Below, one piece after another: positions 52,263 through 61,713 of a stretch of DNA of 64,000 nucleotides. The stretch comes from Mucilaginibacter sabulilitoris. GTDB taxonomy: Bacteria > Bacteroidota > Bacteroidia > Sphingobacteriales > Sphingobacteriaceae. The position numbers and the translations under genes were made by a program. Positions within the stretch are counted from its first letter, which is position 1. The number at the start of each line of letters is the position of its first letter. The notes beneath the pieces were generated by a model that saw nothing but the letters and a program-made list of their open reading frames with translations, was not told the origin of the DNA and did no database searches. The DNA is taken from the NCBI RefSeq assembly GCF_034262375.1, contig NZ_CP139558.1:1860001-1924000 (forward strand). Direction: 5' to 3'.

Positions 52263-55200
52263 ATGAAGAAAAACTTATTAAAAAAGTATTCTGTTTTATC
52301 TGTTATTTTTCTGCTGACGTATACGGCCTCATGGGCTGGCACTGTACATTTATCTTGTTTAGCCAGGTTTTCGGCAAATATTAATGCAGATATTATTATA
52401 AAAGGTGCCGTTGTGGACGAAGCAGGCGTGGGTATACCCGGCGTTAGTGTGGCTATAAAAGGTACAATTAAGGGGGTGCAAACGGATGTTGCCGGGAAGT
52501 TTTCCATCCCGGTATCAGATACCAGTGGCTCAGTATTGGTATTCACTTTTATTGGATACGAGCGGCAGGAAGTAGCGGTGGCTGGCCGAACCAGCATAAC
52601 CGTTAAGCTTAAACCTAATGTTAGGCAACTAAACGAGGTCGTTGCTATTGGATACGGAGCGATAAAAAGAAAAGACCTTACCGGGTCAGTAAGTTCTGTA
52701 AAAGCATCAGATCTCAGGGATATCCCAATTTCATCAGCTGCCGATGCCCTCGCCGGCCGTTTGGCTGGTGTGCAGGTTACCTCATCTGAAGGGGCACCCG
52801 GGGCAGAAACAAACATCGTAATACGCGGCGGCGGCTCTATCACGCAAAGTAATGCCCCTTTATATGTAATTGATGGTATCCAGGTTGAAAGCGGGCTTTC
52901 GGGATTATCACCGCAAGATATCGAGTCGATAGATGTATTGAAGGATGCCTCTTCAACAGCTATCTATGGCGCCAGGGGTGCCAACGGGGTAATTGTTGTA
53001 ACCACCAAAGGTGGTAACATCATGAAAACGACTGTTACCTACAACGGAACTTTTGGTTTGAACAAGCTGACCAAGAGCCTGGACGTAATGAACCCATATG
53101 AGTTTGTTGTTTATCAATACGAACGGAGTCGCGGCAATCCTGCTGATGAGGAAAGCTTCGGGAACAATTACGGGCATAGTTTTGATACGCTTTCGGTATA
53201 TCATGATTCGCCGGGGATAAATTGGCAGCACCAAATGTTTGGCCGCAACGCTTTAATGAAAACGCATAACCTGGCCATAACCGGCGGAACGGCGGCTACA
53301 AAATTTAACATCAGTCTCACAAAAAATACGCAGGATGGGATCATGTTAAACTCCAATTTCGACAGGAACATCGCCAACATAAAATTTGAACATACTGCCA
53401 ACACAAAATTAACTACAGGCTTTACCCTTAGGGCATCAGACCAAGCCGTTTTGGGCAGCGGCACAAGCGCCGGCGGCTTTACACAAAGCTCCAGGCTGCG
53501 CCAAACTATCAGGTATAAACCTTTAATAAAAAACACACTCTCAATTGATGATTTTGACCAGGCTTATTATAATGAAACAAATGCATTGGGTAACGGCGTG
53601 TTTTTGATAAACCCACTTGCCTTAAGTAAGGCCGAATACCAAAACGCGGGCATTACAGCATTTAACCTAGGTGGGTATGTAACCTATAAAGTTATACCAT
53701 CACTTTCCTTTACTTCAACAGCGAGTTTTGACAGCAATGTATCAGAGACTGATATTTTTGCTGACGTAAACACGCCGCTTTCCATCGGAAGTGGTTTAGG
53801 CTTGCCCATTGTCAGTATTTTAAATACCAACAAAAGAACAATTGATTTCTCTAACGTACTAACCTTTTCAAACTCAACCTTTAAAAAAAACGGGTTTAAT
53901 AAAAACAATGCCTATAGTGTTTTATTAGGGCAGGAAATTTATGAGGTATCCTTACAGCAGGGTGGTAACATACTGCGGGAGTTTCCTGTTGGCATTACTG
54001 CCGATAAAGCCCTTGGCCAGTTAAACCTGGGCAAAACAATGTCTGGTTATCCAACCTCGCTAAGGTCAAAAAACCGCCTGCTTTCTTTTTTCTCAAGGCT
54101 TAATTATACCTATAAAAACAAATATTTAGCCTCGTTTACCTTAAGGGCGGACGGGTCTTCAAAATTTGCACAAGATCAGCGATGGGGGTATTTTCCGTCG
54201 GGTGCCCTTGCATGGCGATTATCTGAAGAGGATTTTATGAAGAAGATTAATTTCATCTCTGAAGCTAAACTCCGTTTAAGCTATGGCCAGTCCGGTAATA
54301 ACAGGATAGGCGATTTTCTTTACCTGCAGTCGTTTGTAAGTAATGTATTCCCTTATGGGTTAAATGAAACCCTTGTTCCCGGCTATGTGGCTACACAATT
54401 AGCAAATGCCAAACTAAAATGGGAAACGACGATATCCAAAAACATTGGGTTAGATCTGGGTTTATTTGGTAACCGGCTCCAACTATCGGTTGATGCTTAT
54501 CAGAATGATGTGAATGATCTTTTAATTCCGATCCCTATCCCATCAAACTCAGGTTATACTACGCAATTGCAAAACGTGGGAAGCACCCGTAATACCGGGA
54601 TTGAATTCCAACTGTCAGGGCGTATAGTTTCTACTAAAGATTTTACCTGGAGCAGTAATTTCAACATAGCTTTCAATAAAAACACCATAAAATCTTTAAG
54701 CAACGGTATGGACTATTATCTGCAAGGCTCTGGTTGGGGTATTTCAGGGCAGCCCGCAGATTTTATAGTAAAAGTGGGCTCGCCGGTTGGAGCAATGTAT
54801 GGGTACGTAACGGATGGGTTTTACAAGCCGGATGATTTTAATTACGACCCCGCAACAAAAATTTATAAACTGAAAGATGGTGTGGCAAATAACGCTGCCG
54901 TCGCGGGGATACCGCAACCCGGATCTATAAAATTTAAAGACCTCAATGGCGACAACTTGGTTGATTCAAAAAACGACCGGACAATTATTGGCAATAACAC
55001 CCCGAAGTTTAGTGGGGGCTTAAACCAACAATTCAGGTATAAAAATTTTGATCTAAGCGTGTTTATGAACTTTGTGTATGGAAATAAAATAATGAATGCC
55101 AACAAAATTGAGTTTACAAACGGCTATTTACGCAACAATAATATGCTTAATATAATGACAGACCGCTGGCGCACAATTGATGATCAGGGTAATGTTATAC

Positions 55201-55589
55201 AATCTACCACAACGGTAAATGGTGTTGGCGTTGCTACAGGTGAAGCGCCGGAGGTATTAGCGGCAGCAAATAAAGATGCAAAAATATGGCAGCCCATAAA
55301 AGGTACCGGTGCATATACCTTACACTCTTGGGCTATTGAAGACGGATCCTTTTTAAGGATCAATAACATCACTTTAGGGTATAGTTTTTCATCAAGGTTA
55401 CTTGAACGCATCAAGATCAAAAAACTGAGGATCTACGGCACGCTCAATAACGTTGCAGTATTTACCAACTATACCGGTTACGACCCGGAAGTAAGTGTGA
55501 TCAATAAAACACCGGTCACGCCAGGTGTAGATTATTCGGCTTATCCACGTAACAAGGCTTATTTAGTGGGAGTTAATTTAACACTATAA
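52263..55589 (+). CDS. SusC/RagA family TonB-linked outer-membrane transporter
   Basis: About 1108 residues. I prefer the ATG at 52263 (MKKNLLKKYSVLSVIFLLTYTASWAG) over the TTG at 52251. After the signal and a short linker, a carboxypeptidase-D-like regulatory domain begins IIIKGAVVDEAGVGIPGVSVAIKGT; the SusC-specific plug follows with GSVSSVKASDLRDIPISSAADALAGRLAGVQV, IRGGGSITQSNAPLYVIDGIQ and IDVLKDASSTAIYGARGANGVIVVTTK. The barrel ends at YPRNKAYLVGVNLTL. SusC forms the TonB-powered pore that imports oligosaccharides bound by SusD, encoded 11 bases downstream. A relic of a second SusC start exists at 37668-37691. Confidence 0.96.
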   Translation: MKKNLLKKYSVLSVIFLLTYTASWAGTVHLSCLARFSANINADIIIKGAVVDEAGVGIPGVSVAIKGTIKGVQTDVAGKFSIPVSDTSGSVLVFTFIGYERQEVAVAGRTSITVKLKPNVRQLNEVVAIGYGAIKRKDLTGSVSSVKASDLRDIPISSAADALAGRLAGVQVTSSEGAPGAETNIVIRGGGSITQSNAPLYVIDGIQVESGLSGLSPQDIESIDVLKDASSTAIYGARGANGVIVVTTKGGNIMKTTVTYNGTFGLNKLTKSLDVMNPYEFVVYQYERSRGNPADEESFGNNYGHSFDTLSVYHDSPGINWQHQMFGRNALMKTHNLAITGGTAATKFNISLTKNTQDGIMLNSNFDRNIANIKFEHTANTKLTTGFTLRASDQAVLGSGTSAGGFTQSSRLRQTIRYKPLIKNTLSIDDFDQAYYNETNALGNGVFLINPLALSKAEYQNAGITAFNLGGYVTYKVIPSLSFTSTASFDSNVSETDIFADVNTPLSIGSGLGLPIVSILNTNKRTIDFSNVLTFSNSTFKKNGFNKNNAYSVLLGQEIYEVSLQQGGNILREFPVGITADKALGQLNLGKTMSGYPTSLRSKNRLLSFFSRLNYTYKNKYLASFTLRADGSSKFAQDQRWGYFPSGALAWRLSEEDFMKKINFISEAKLRLSYGQSGNNRIGDFLYLQSFVSNVFPYGLNETLVPGYVATQLANAKLKWETTISKNIGLDLGLFGNRLQLSVDAYQNDVNDLLIPIPIPSNSGYTTQLQNVGSTRNTGIEFQLSGRIVSTKDFTWSSNFNIAFNKNTIKSLSNGMDYYLQGSGWGISGQPADFIVKVGSPVGAMYGYVTDGFYKPDDFNYDPATKIYKLKDGVANNAAVAGIPQPGSIKFKDLNGDNLVDSKNDRTIIGNNTPKFSGGLNQQFRYKNFDLSVFMNFVYGNKIMNANKIEFTNGYLRNNNMLNIMTDRWRTIDDQGNVIQSTTTVNGVGVATGEAPEVLAAANKDAKIWQPIKGTGAYTLHSWAIEDGSFLRINNITLGYSFSSRLLERIKIKKLRIYGTLNNVAVFTNYTGYDPEVSVINKTPVTPGVDYSAYPRNKAYLVGVNLTL

Positions 55590-55599
55590 AATTACGAAT

Positions 55600-57390
55600 A
55601 TGAAAGTTAAATATATTTTAAAGCGTATCAGTCTGTCTATATTTCTTGTTTTACTAACAGGCCTATTTTCGTGCAAAAAGTATCTGGACCTTAAGCCGCA
55701 GTCATCATTTGATGAAAGCTACGTATTTAGTACCGTAACAACAGCTACCAGCGCGGTTATGGGTGTTTATGGCCATTTAGCCGGTCAGGAAGGCTACGGC
55801 TCCCGTTTATCAACCATGTACACGGTCGATCAGGACGAGTCGATGAGTTATTCGAACACTTCGGCCGGCGGGGGCGATGGCGGACAGAAGGCATTGGCCC
55901 GTTATAATGCTACATCTGAAAATGCAATACTTCTACCCCCGTATAATCAATTATATGCGGGCATTGAAGGAGCCAATATCTGTATAAAAAATATCCCCAA
56001 AATGGATACCTATATCAACGGTTCTGCAACAGATCAGGCCGCGTTAAAGCGTCTGTACGGTGAGGTACTAACATTAAGGGCTCAATTCTTTTTCGAACTG
56101 ATCAGAAACTGGGGTGATGTGATTGCGCCGTTCATGCCATCGATAGACCAGCCTGATCTAACCCTGCCACAAACAAACCGGGACGAGATATATGACCATA
56201 TTTTGGCCGATCTGAAAACTGCCGAAGACCTTGTGCCCTGGAGGAAAGAAGTAGGCGGAGCCGCAAACGAACGTATCACAAAAGGAGCTGTTAAGGCGAT
56301 AAGGGCGAAGATAGCTTTATTTAGCGGTGGTTACTCCTTAAGACGCTCTCATACAATGGAGCGCAGGGCGAACTACCTTGATTATTACAAAATAGCCAGG
56401 GATGAGTGTGATGAAATAATTAAATCGGGCCAGCACGCTCTAAATCCAACCTTCGAATCGATTTTTAAAACGTACATGGATGCACACCTTATGGAGCCAA
56501 ACGGCGAAATTTTGTTTGAAGTTGCCATGGCAGGTGGCTTGGGTGCTACAGATAGTCGCCTTACAACTACCGGCCCTACCGTAGGCGTAAACGCAAATGG
56601 GGCTTGCAGGATGCTTCCAACTTACTACTATGCGTTTGACTCTCTTGATACCCGCAAGGATGTAACAGTAACCGATTACAGTATTAATTCCAGTAATTTT
56701 AAAACCGCACATCCAACAGCAACCATCGGTGTGATCTATGCCGGTAAATTCAGGCAGGACTGGGTTACAAACCCCACAATTGACCCTAAAGTATCAACTT
56801 TATTAGCTGGGATAAACTGGCCGGTTATACGCTATTCAGATGTTTTACTCATGTTTGCCGAAGCCGATAACGAGATCAGTGGTGGCGCCTCCCCTGAAGC
56901 GGTATCGGCATTTGAAGCGGTGCGTAAGCGTGGCTTTAAAGGGAATGAAGCAAAAATAGGCCTAACCCCAACCGATAAAGATGGTTTCTTTAAGGCGATA
57001 ATTAATGAAAGATGGCTTGAGTTTGGCGGCGAGGGAATACGTAAATACGACCTTATCCGTTGGAATTTATTGGGAACCAAAATTGCCGAGGCAAAAGCCA
57101 ACTTATTAAAAATAGTAAATAAGGAAGCTCCTTACCAAAACTTGCCAACCATAAGGTATTACAAAACCTCTTCTACTACTATGGTGTGGTATAATTCTAT
57201 GTATACGCCCGAGCCGGTACTTCCAACTCCGCCGGCCGGCTATACAAAGGTAAATTGGACAACGGGCCTTTCCCTGGCGTACATTAATACTGTAGCCGAT
57301 TCATTTACACCCAACCGTGCCGAATTATTGCCATTTCCGTTGGCGGCAATAAACGCAAATCCTAAAATCATTCAAAATTATGGATATTAA
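55600..57390 (+). CDS. SusD/RagB family glycan-binding lipoprotein
   Basis: A 596-residue outer-membrane lipoprotein (lipobox LFSC, Cys followed by KKYLDLKPQSSFDE, the standard SusD N-terminus). Helical TPR-like units follow (EVLTLRAQFFFELIRNWGDVI, TKGAVKAIRAKIALFSGGYSL) and the C-terminal WLEFGGEGIRKYDLIRWNLLG motif of the family; the terminal segment has LLPFPLAAINANPKIIQNYGY. It acts as the lid of the SusC pore and binds glycan at the surface. The gene starts 11 bases after susC. Glycan specificity cannot be deduced. Confidence 0.96.
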   Translation: MKVKYILKRISLSIFLVLLTGLFSCKKYLDLKPQSSFDESYVFSTVTTATSAVMGVYGHLAGQEGYGSRLSTMYTVDQDESMSYSNTSAGGGDGGQKALARYNATSENAILLPPYNQLYAGIEGANICIKNIPKMDTYINGSATDQAALKRLYGEVLTLRAQFFFELIRNWGDVIAPFMPSIDQPDLTLPQTNRDEIYDHILADLKTAEDLVPWRKEVGGAANERITKGAVKAIRAKIALFSGGYSLRRSHTMERRANYLDYYKIARDECDEIIKSGQHALNPTFESIFKTYMDAHLMEPNGEILFEVAMAGGLGATDSRLTTTGPTVGVNANGACRMLPTYYYAFDSLDTRKDVTVTDYSINSSNFKTAHPTATIGVIYAGKFRQDWVTNPTIDPKVSTLLAGINWPVIRYSDVLLMFAEADNEISGGASPEAVSAFEAVRKRGFKGNEAKIGLTPTDKDGFFKAIINERWLEFGGEGIRKYDLIRWNLLGTKIAEAKANLLKIVNKEAPYQNLPTIRYYKTSSTTMVWYNSMYTPEPVLPTPPAGYTKVNWTTGLSLAYINTVADSFTPNRAELLPFPLAAINANPKIIQNYGY

Positions 57391-57477
57391 TTCGGGGTAT
57401 AGTTGTGAGGTTGTAAACGGGGTGCTTATTTAACCTTTGTTTACTTTCTAAATCTTTCTTTCAATAATAAAACTACA

Positions 57478-58800
57478 ATGCAGCTGATTACAAAAAATAT
57501 AAGGTCTATGCTTCTCTTGCAAATAGTAGCCCTATCGTTCATTTCGATAACAACATACGGGCAGTTACAGGATACCACGGTCAAAATAATTGTAAATGCA
57601 GACCACCCGGATTGGGTATATAAAACAGGACAGGAAGTAACCTTTTCTATAGAGGGGTTCAAAGGGTCGGCCCATTTAAGCGGTACAAAAATTCATTACG
57701 AAATTGGCCCCGAGAAAATGGATCCTCAAATATCGGGCGATACCGTGTTTTCAGACGCCCCGATAAGAATTAAGGGCGGAACGATGATTACGCCAGGGTT
57801 TTTAAGGTGTACCGTTACAGCCGGAGTTGATGGGAAAAAATACAGTGGGCTGGCTACAGCCGGATTTGATCCTTTAAAGATCCAGGCTACAGCCAAGGCA
57901 CCGGCAGGTTTTATGGAGTTTTGGAACAAAGCCAAAGCGGAGGCAGCCAAAGTGCCTATGGACGCACAAGTAACATTAATAAAAGAAAAATGTACCGATA
58001 AAATAAATGTTTATCTGGTTAATATTCAAAACTACCAGTTACGAACCCGGCTTTACGGAATTTTATGCGTACCTAAAAAAGCGGGTACGTTTCCGGCGGT
58101 TTTAGAAGTGCCTGGGGCTGGTGTAAGGGCTTATTCGGCGAATATAGCCATTGCCGAAAGAGATGTAATTAGTTTACAAATTGGGATACACGGTATACCG
58201 GTTAATATGAACGGCCCTGTTTACGATAACTTGGCTCAAGGTGCTTTAAGGGGCTATCAGACTTTCAATCTTGACGATAAGGATAACTATTACTACAAAC
58301 GGGTTTATTTAGGCTGCATCAGGGCGGTAGATTTCATTTTTAGCCTCCCCAAATTCGACGGTAAAAATATAGCGGTATCAGGCGGCAGCCAGGGTGGTGC
58401 GCTTGCAATTGTAACGGCAGCTTTAGATAACAGGATTAAGTGCCTGGCTTCATTCTACCCTGCACTTTCAGACTTAACAGGATATTTTAGCAACAGGGCA
58501 AGCGGCTGGCCAAATATGTTTAACAAGAAAAACCCTGTTAATATTAAACCGGATAAAATAGAAACAGCATCCTATTATGATGTAGTAAACTTTGCCCGTT
58601 TTATAAAAGTCCCGGGGTTTTATTCATGGGGGTTTAATGATTTAACCTGTCCGCCAACATCTACTTATTCCTCCTATAATGTGATAACGGCTCCCAAGCA
58701 ATTATTTATTGCGAAAGAGAACGGACATATTTCTAATGCGGAACAGCGCGATAAAAAAAACGAATGGATGTTGTCTATCCTATTTTCAAAAAACAAATAG
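57478..58800 (+). CDS. Acetyl xylan esterase family protein (CE7/AXE1)
   Basis: A 440-residue secreted esterase with a signal peptide ending TTYGQ. Residues 30-150 are an N-terminal beta domain of the type seen in Bacteroidota CE7 proteins; the hydrolase follows: FWNKAKAEAAKVPMDAQV, nucleophile elbow GGSQGGAL, acid residue in GFNDLTCPPTSTYS and catalytic His in ENGHISNAEQ. CE7 enzymes remove acetyl groups from xylo-oligosaccharides and other sugars, which fits the GH10 xylanase four genes downstream. It lies 87 bases after the susD stop within the same cluster. Confidence 0.9.
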   Translation: MQLITKNIRSMLLLQIVALSFISITTYGQLQDTTVKIIVNADHPDWVYKTGQEVTFSIEGFKGSAHLSGTKIHYEIGPEKMDPQISGDTVFSDAPIRIKGGTMITPGFLRCTVTAGVDGKKYSGLATAGFDPLKIQATAKAPAGFMEFWNKAKAEAAKVPMDAQVTLIKEKCTDKINVYLVNIQNYQLRTRLYGILCVPKKAGTFPAVLEVPGAGVRAYSANIAIAERDVISLQIGIHGIPVNMNGPVYDNLAQGALRGYQTFNLDDKDNYYYKRVYLGCIRAVDFIFSLPKFDGKNIAVSGGSQGGALAIVTAALDNRIKCLASFYPALSDLTGYFSNRASGWPNMFNKKNPVNIKPDKIETASYYDVVNFARFIKVPGFYSWGFNDLTCPPTSTYSSYNVITAPKQLFIAKENGHISNAEQRDKKNEWMLSILFSKNK

Positions 58801-58902
58801 GAATTTGATATCAACTTTCAAATTCATCACGACACCATGCTTAAAAAAAGCGGCCGCGTACAAATTATCAATAACGGATGTTGGAAAATTAGAAATTAGC
58901 AA

Positions 58903-60390
58903 ATGAAACATATCAAACAGGTCGGCATCATTATACTATTAAGTATATCAGCATCGCTGAGTTACGCGCAAATTACTTATAATATATTAAACTATGGTGC
59001 AGTAAAAAATGATACAGGGAAGTTATCTACCAATGCGATAAACAAAGCTATCATGGTATGTAATGGTAAAGGAGGCGGCAGAGTTGTAATACCAGCTGGC
59101 AGTTACAGATCCGGAACTATAATGATGCTTAATAATGTTGAACTTTATTTAGAAAACGGGGCTATCCTGTATGCAAGTACAGATCATAAAGACTTTCCCA
59201 AACAAAAGCGACCGGCATACCGGTCTCAAAAAGATGCCGGAGGTTGGTATGCCTTGATATACGCCGAGAGCGCAAATCATATTTCCATTACAGGCAAAGG
59301 TACTATTGACGGACAGGGAGCAAGACAGTTGCCGCGCCCTAATCCATTAAACGGCGATTTGGACGGGCGGCCAAGGAGCATTTTATTTATCTCTTGCAAT
59401 AATGTTACAGTTGAGGGGATAAATATGGTTAGTTCAGGAATATGGAATCAGCACTATTTAAATTGTGAGGATGTTAATGTAAAAGGTATTTATGTTTTTA
59501 ACCATAGCACGCGTAATAATGACGGAATTGATATTGATGATTGCAGACGGTTCACCTTATCTGATTGTGTTATTGATTCTGACGATGACGGGATCGTTCT
59601 AAAAAGCACCGGCAGCGCAGGTTGTGAAGATATAACTATAAGCAACTGCATTGTCAGTAGTTTTTGTAATGCCATTAAATGCGGCACAGAATCAACCGGT
59701 GGGTTTAAAAACATCACCGTATCAAACTGTGTTATTAAGCCATCCAGGAATAAAGAAATGCCGCATTATGGGCAGGCTATGGGTGTATCAGGTATCTCGC
59801 TCATTATAGTTGATGGCGGTGTGATGAACGGGATCAACATCAATAATATTGTTATCGAAGGCACGCAATGCCCTATTTATGTTAGGCTGGGTAACCGGGC
59901 CCGTAAACACATTGATACTGCCCCGCTCCCGGGCATAGGTACCATGAAGAATATCCAAATATCCAATATCAATGCTTATAATACGGGCAATTACGGCTCC
60001 TCAATTACAGCGGTAAACGGTGCGGTAATTGAAAATATTACCCTTAATAATATCCAACTCAATAACCAGGGCGGGTTAGAACCGGGTACTTTTATTGAAA
60101 GCGCCGCTAATGTTAGCGAAGCCGCCGCTGGATACCCGCAGCCTACGGTATGGGGCAATTTGCCAGGTTATGGTTTATTTATCCGCAACGTGAAAAATAT
60201 TAACCTTTCGGGGATAATCTTAACTTCATTAGCACCGGAGACCAGGACGCCTGTAATAGCTGTTAATGCTGACAATATCTGGATGAGTAACCTTAAAACA
60301 GACCGGTCAAAACAACAAACCGAACTTCAGTTTTCTGGTGTTACAAATTATAGATCAGACGTTGCCTACCAGGTTGAAACTTTACATTAA
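58903..60390 (+). CDS. GH28 family glycoside hydrolase (polygalacturonase-like)
   Basis: A 495-residue secreted beta-helix enzyme (signal peptide ending SYAQ). The opening YNILNYGAVKNDTGKLSTNAINKAI is the standard GH28 N-terminus. Motif NNDGID (205-210) and SDDDG (226-230) supply the three catalytic Asp. The segment where classical members have Gly-His-Gly reads FCNAIKCGTESTGGF, so the usual catalytic-site His is absent, a feature of many bacterial GH28 branches acting on rhamnogalacturonan or other glycans. It therefore may not cleave homogalacturonan. The gene lies 102 bases after the esterase gene and 21 bases before the pyruvyl-transferase-like gene. Confidence 0.9.
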   Translation: MKHIKQVGIIILLSISASLSYAQITYNILNYGAVKNDTGKLSTNAINKAIMVCNGKGGGRVVIPAGSYRSGTIMMLNNVELYLENGAILYASTDHKDFPKQKRPAYRSQKDAGGWYALIYAESANHISITGKGTIDGQGARQLPRPNPLNGDLDGRPRSILFISCNNVTVEGINMVSSGIWNQHYLNCEDVNVKGIYVFNHSTRNNDGIDIDDCRRFTLSDCVIDSDDDGIVLKSTGSAGCEDITISNCIVSSFCNAIKCGTESTGGFKNITVSNCVIKPSRNKEMPHYGQAMGVSGISLIIVDGGVMNGININNIVIEGTQCPIYVRLGNRARKHIDTAPLPGIGTMKNIQISNINAYNTGNYGSSITAVNGAVIENITLNNIQLNNQGGLEPGTFIESAANVSEAAAGYPQPTVWGNLPGYGLFIRNVKNINLSGIILTSLAPETRTPVIAVNADNIWMSNLKTDRSKQQTELQFSGVTNYRSDVAYQVETLH

Positions 60391-60411
60391 TCAAAAGCCA
60401 TCTTCAGACAT

Positions 60412-61692
60412 ATGCAGAATCGCAGAACTTTTTTAAAGCAGAGCGCGGTATACGTAGCCGCTTTAGGTTTGATCCCCGCATTAGCTAAAGCGGGGATATC
60501 GGGTAAGAAAACAATTTTGCTACGCTCATCATGGCAAACCTTTAACATAGGCGATATTGGGCACACTCCTGGTCTGTTGGCTATATTGGAAAAGTATTTG
60601 CCTGAGGTAGCGATAAGGTTATGGCCCGGTGATGTTGGCAATGGCGTGCGCGAAATTTTACAAAAGCGCTTTCCCAATGTTAAAATTGTAGAAACCGACC
60701 AGGATATTAAAACTGCCTTTAATGAATGCGATTTTCTGTTACATGGTTCAGGGCCGTCATTAGTGGGTAGGGCCGGCTTGAGCAAATGGTTGAAAGAAAC
60801 CGGGAAGCCTTATGGTATATATAGTATAACCTTCCCCGGGATATACGCGGCAAAGGGCGTACAGGTTAAACCTTTGCCATTGGATGTTGAGTTGATGAAT
60901 AAGGCGAACTTCGTTTTTTTTAGAGATTCGGTATCCTTAAAATTTGCAAAAGATAATGGCGTTACCTGCTCCATTATGGAATTTGCCCCGGATTCGACCT
61001 TTGGAGCCGATATACGTAACGACACGGCCGCAGTAGCTTTTTTAAAAGCTAACGGGTTAGAAGAAGGCAAATTTTTATGCTGCATACCCCGGTTTCGTTT
61101 TACTCAGGAATGGCTGGCCAAAGGCAAAAACCGACCGTTTGTGCAAGCGCAGGATGACTACAACGCGTTGATGAAAGAACATGATAACCTACCCTTACGG
61201 AAAGCGATAATCGCAGTTGTCCGCCAAACAGAAATGAAAGTTTTGGTTTGTCCCGAAGATGAAACGCAAGTGGCTATAGGTAAGGAAATGATCATAGACC
61301 GTTTGCCTGACGATGTAAAAGCTAGGGTGGTTTGGAGAAATAGGTATTGGTTAACGGACGAGGCATTAAGTACTTATACGCGATCGGCAGGATTATTTGG
61401 GTTAGAAATGCACTCGCCCATAATATGTATTGGCAATGGTATACCGGCTATTGTTTGTCGTTTTTATGAGCAAACCAGTAAGGGGTATATGTGGCGCGAC
61501 ATTGGCCTTGGCGACTGGCTTTTTGATATGGATATCCCAACCGAGGTTGAAAAAATTGTACCGGCAGTTTTAGCCCTTGCAAAAAAAAATGAAGCAGCCA
61601 AAGCCAAGGCAGAAAAGGCCCGTCGGTTTATACACAAATGGCAAAGCGAGACCATGCAAGTATTAAAAAAGAAAATCAATACACTTAAATAA
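60412..61692 (+). CDS. Polysaccharide pyruvyl transferase family protein with Tat-type signal
   Basis: A 426-residue protein. The N-terminus NRRTFLKQSAVYVAALGLIP has the twin-arginine pattern R-R-x-F-L-K followed by a hydrophobic stretch and ALAKAG, so it is probably exported by Tat. The body resembles the polysaccharide pyruvyl transferase family: LLRSSWQTFNIGDIGHTPGLLAIL, DFLLHGSGPSLVG, YGIYSITFPG and a second Rossmann half with GLFGLEMHSPIICIGNGIPAI. In well-known members the transferase uses cytoplasmic phosphoenolpyruvate, so an exported one inside a degradation locus is odd and probably does something else, perhaps on glycans in the periplasm. It is translated close behind the GH28 gene. 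Confidence 0.82.
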   Translation: MQNRRTFLKQSAVYVAALGLIPALAKAGISGKKTILLRSSWQTFNIGDIGHTPGLLAILEKYLPEVAIRLWPGDVGNGVREILQKRFPNVKIVETDQDIKTAFNECDFLLHGSGPSLVGRAGLSKWLKETGKPYGIYSITFPGIYAAKGVQVKPLPLDVELMNKANFVFFRDSVSLKFAKDNGVTCSIMEFAPDSTFGADIRNDTAAVAFLKANGLEEGKFLCCIPRFRFTQEWLAKGKNRPFVQAQDDYNALMKEHDNLPLRKAIIAVVRQTEMKVLVCPEDETQVAIGKEMIIDRLPDDVKARVVWRNRYWLTDEALSTYTRSAGLFGLEMHSPIICIGNGIPAIVCRFYEQTSKGYMWRDIGLGDWLFDMDIPTEVEKIVPAVLALAKKNEAAKAKAEKARRFIHKWQSETMQVLKKKINTLK

Positions 61693-61713
61693 AATAACGG
61701 GCACAATAATATA

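Noticed and set aside
58837..58899. 20-codon ORF ending 3 bases before the GH28 start
   Set aside because: Basic random-like sequence, no ribosome binding site and no conserved feature; most likely chance.
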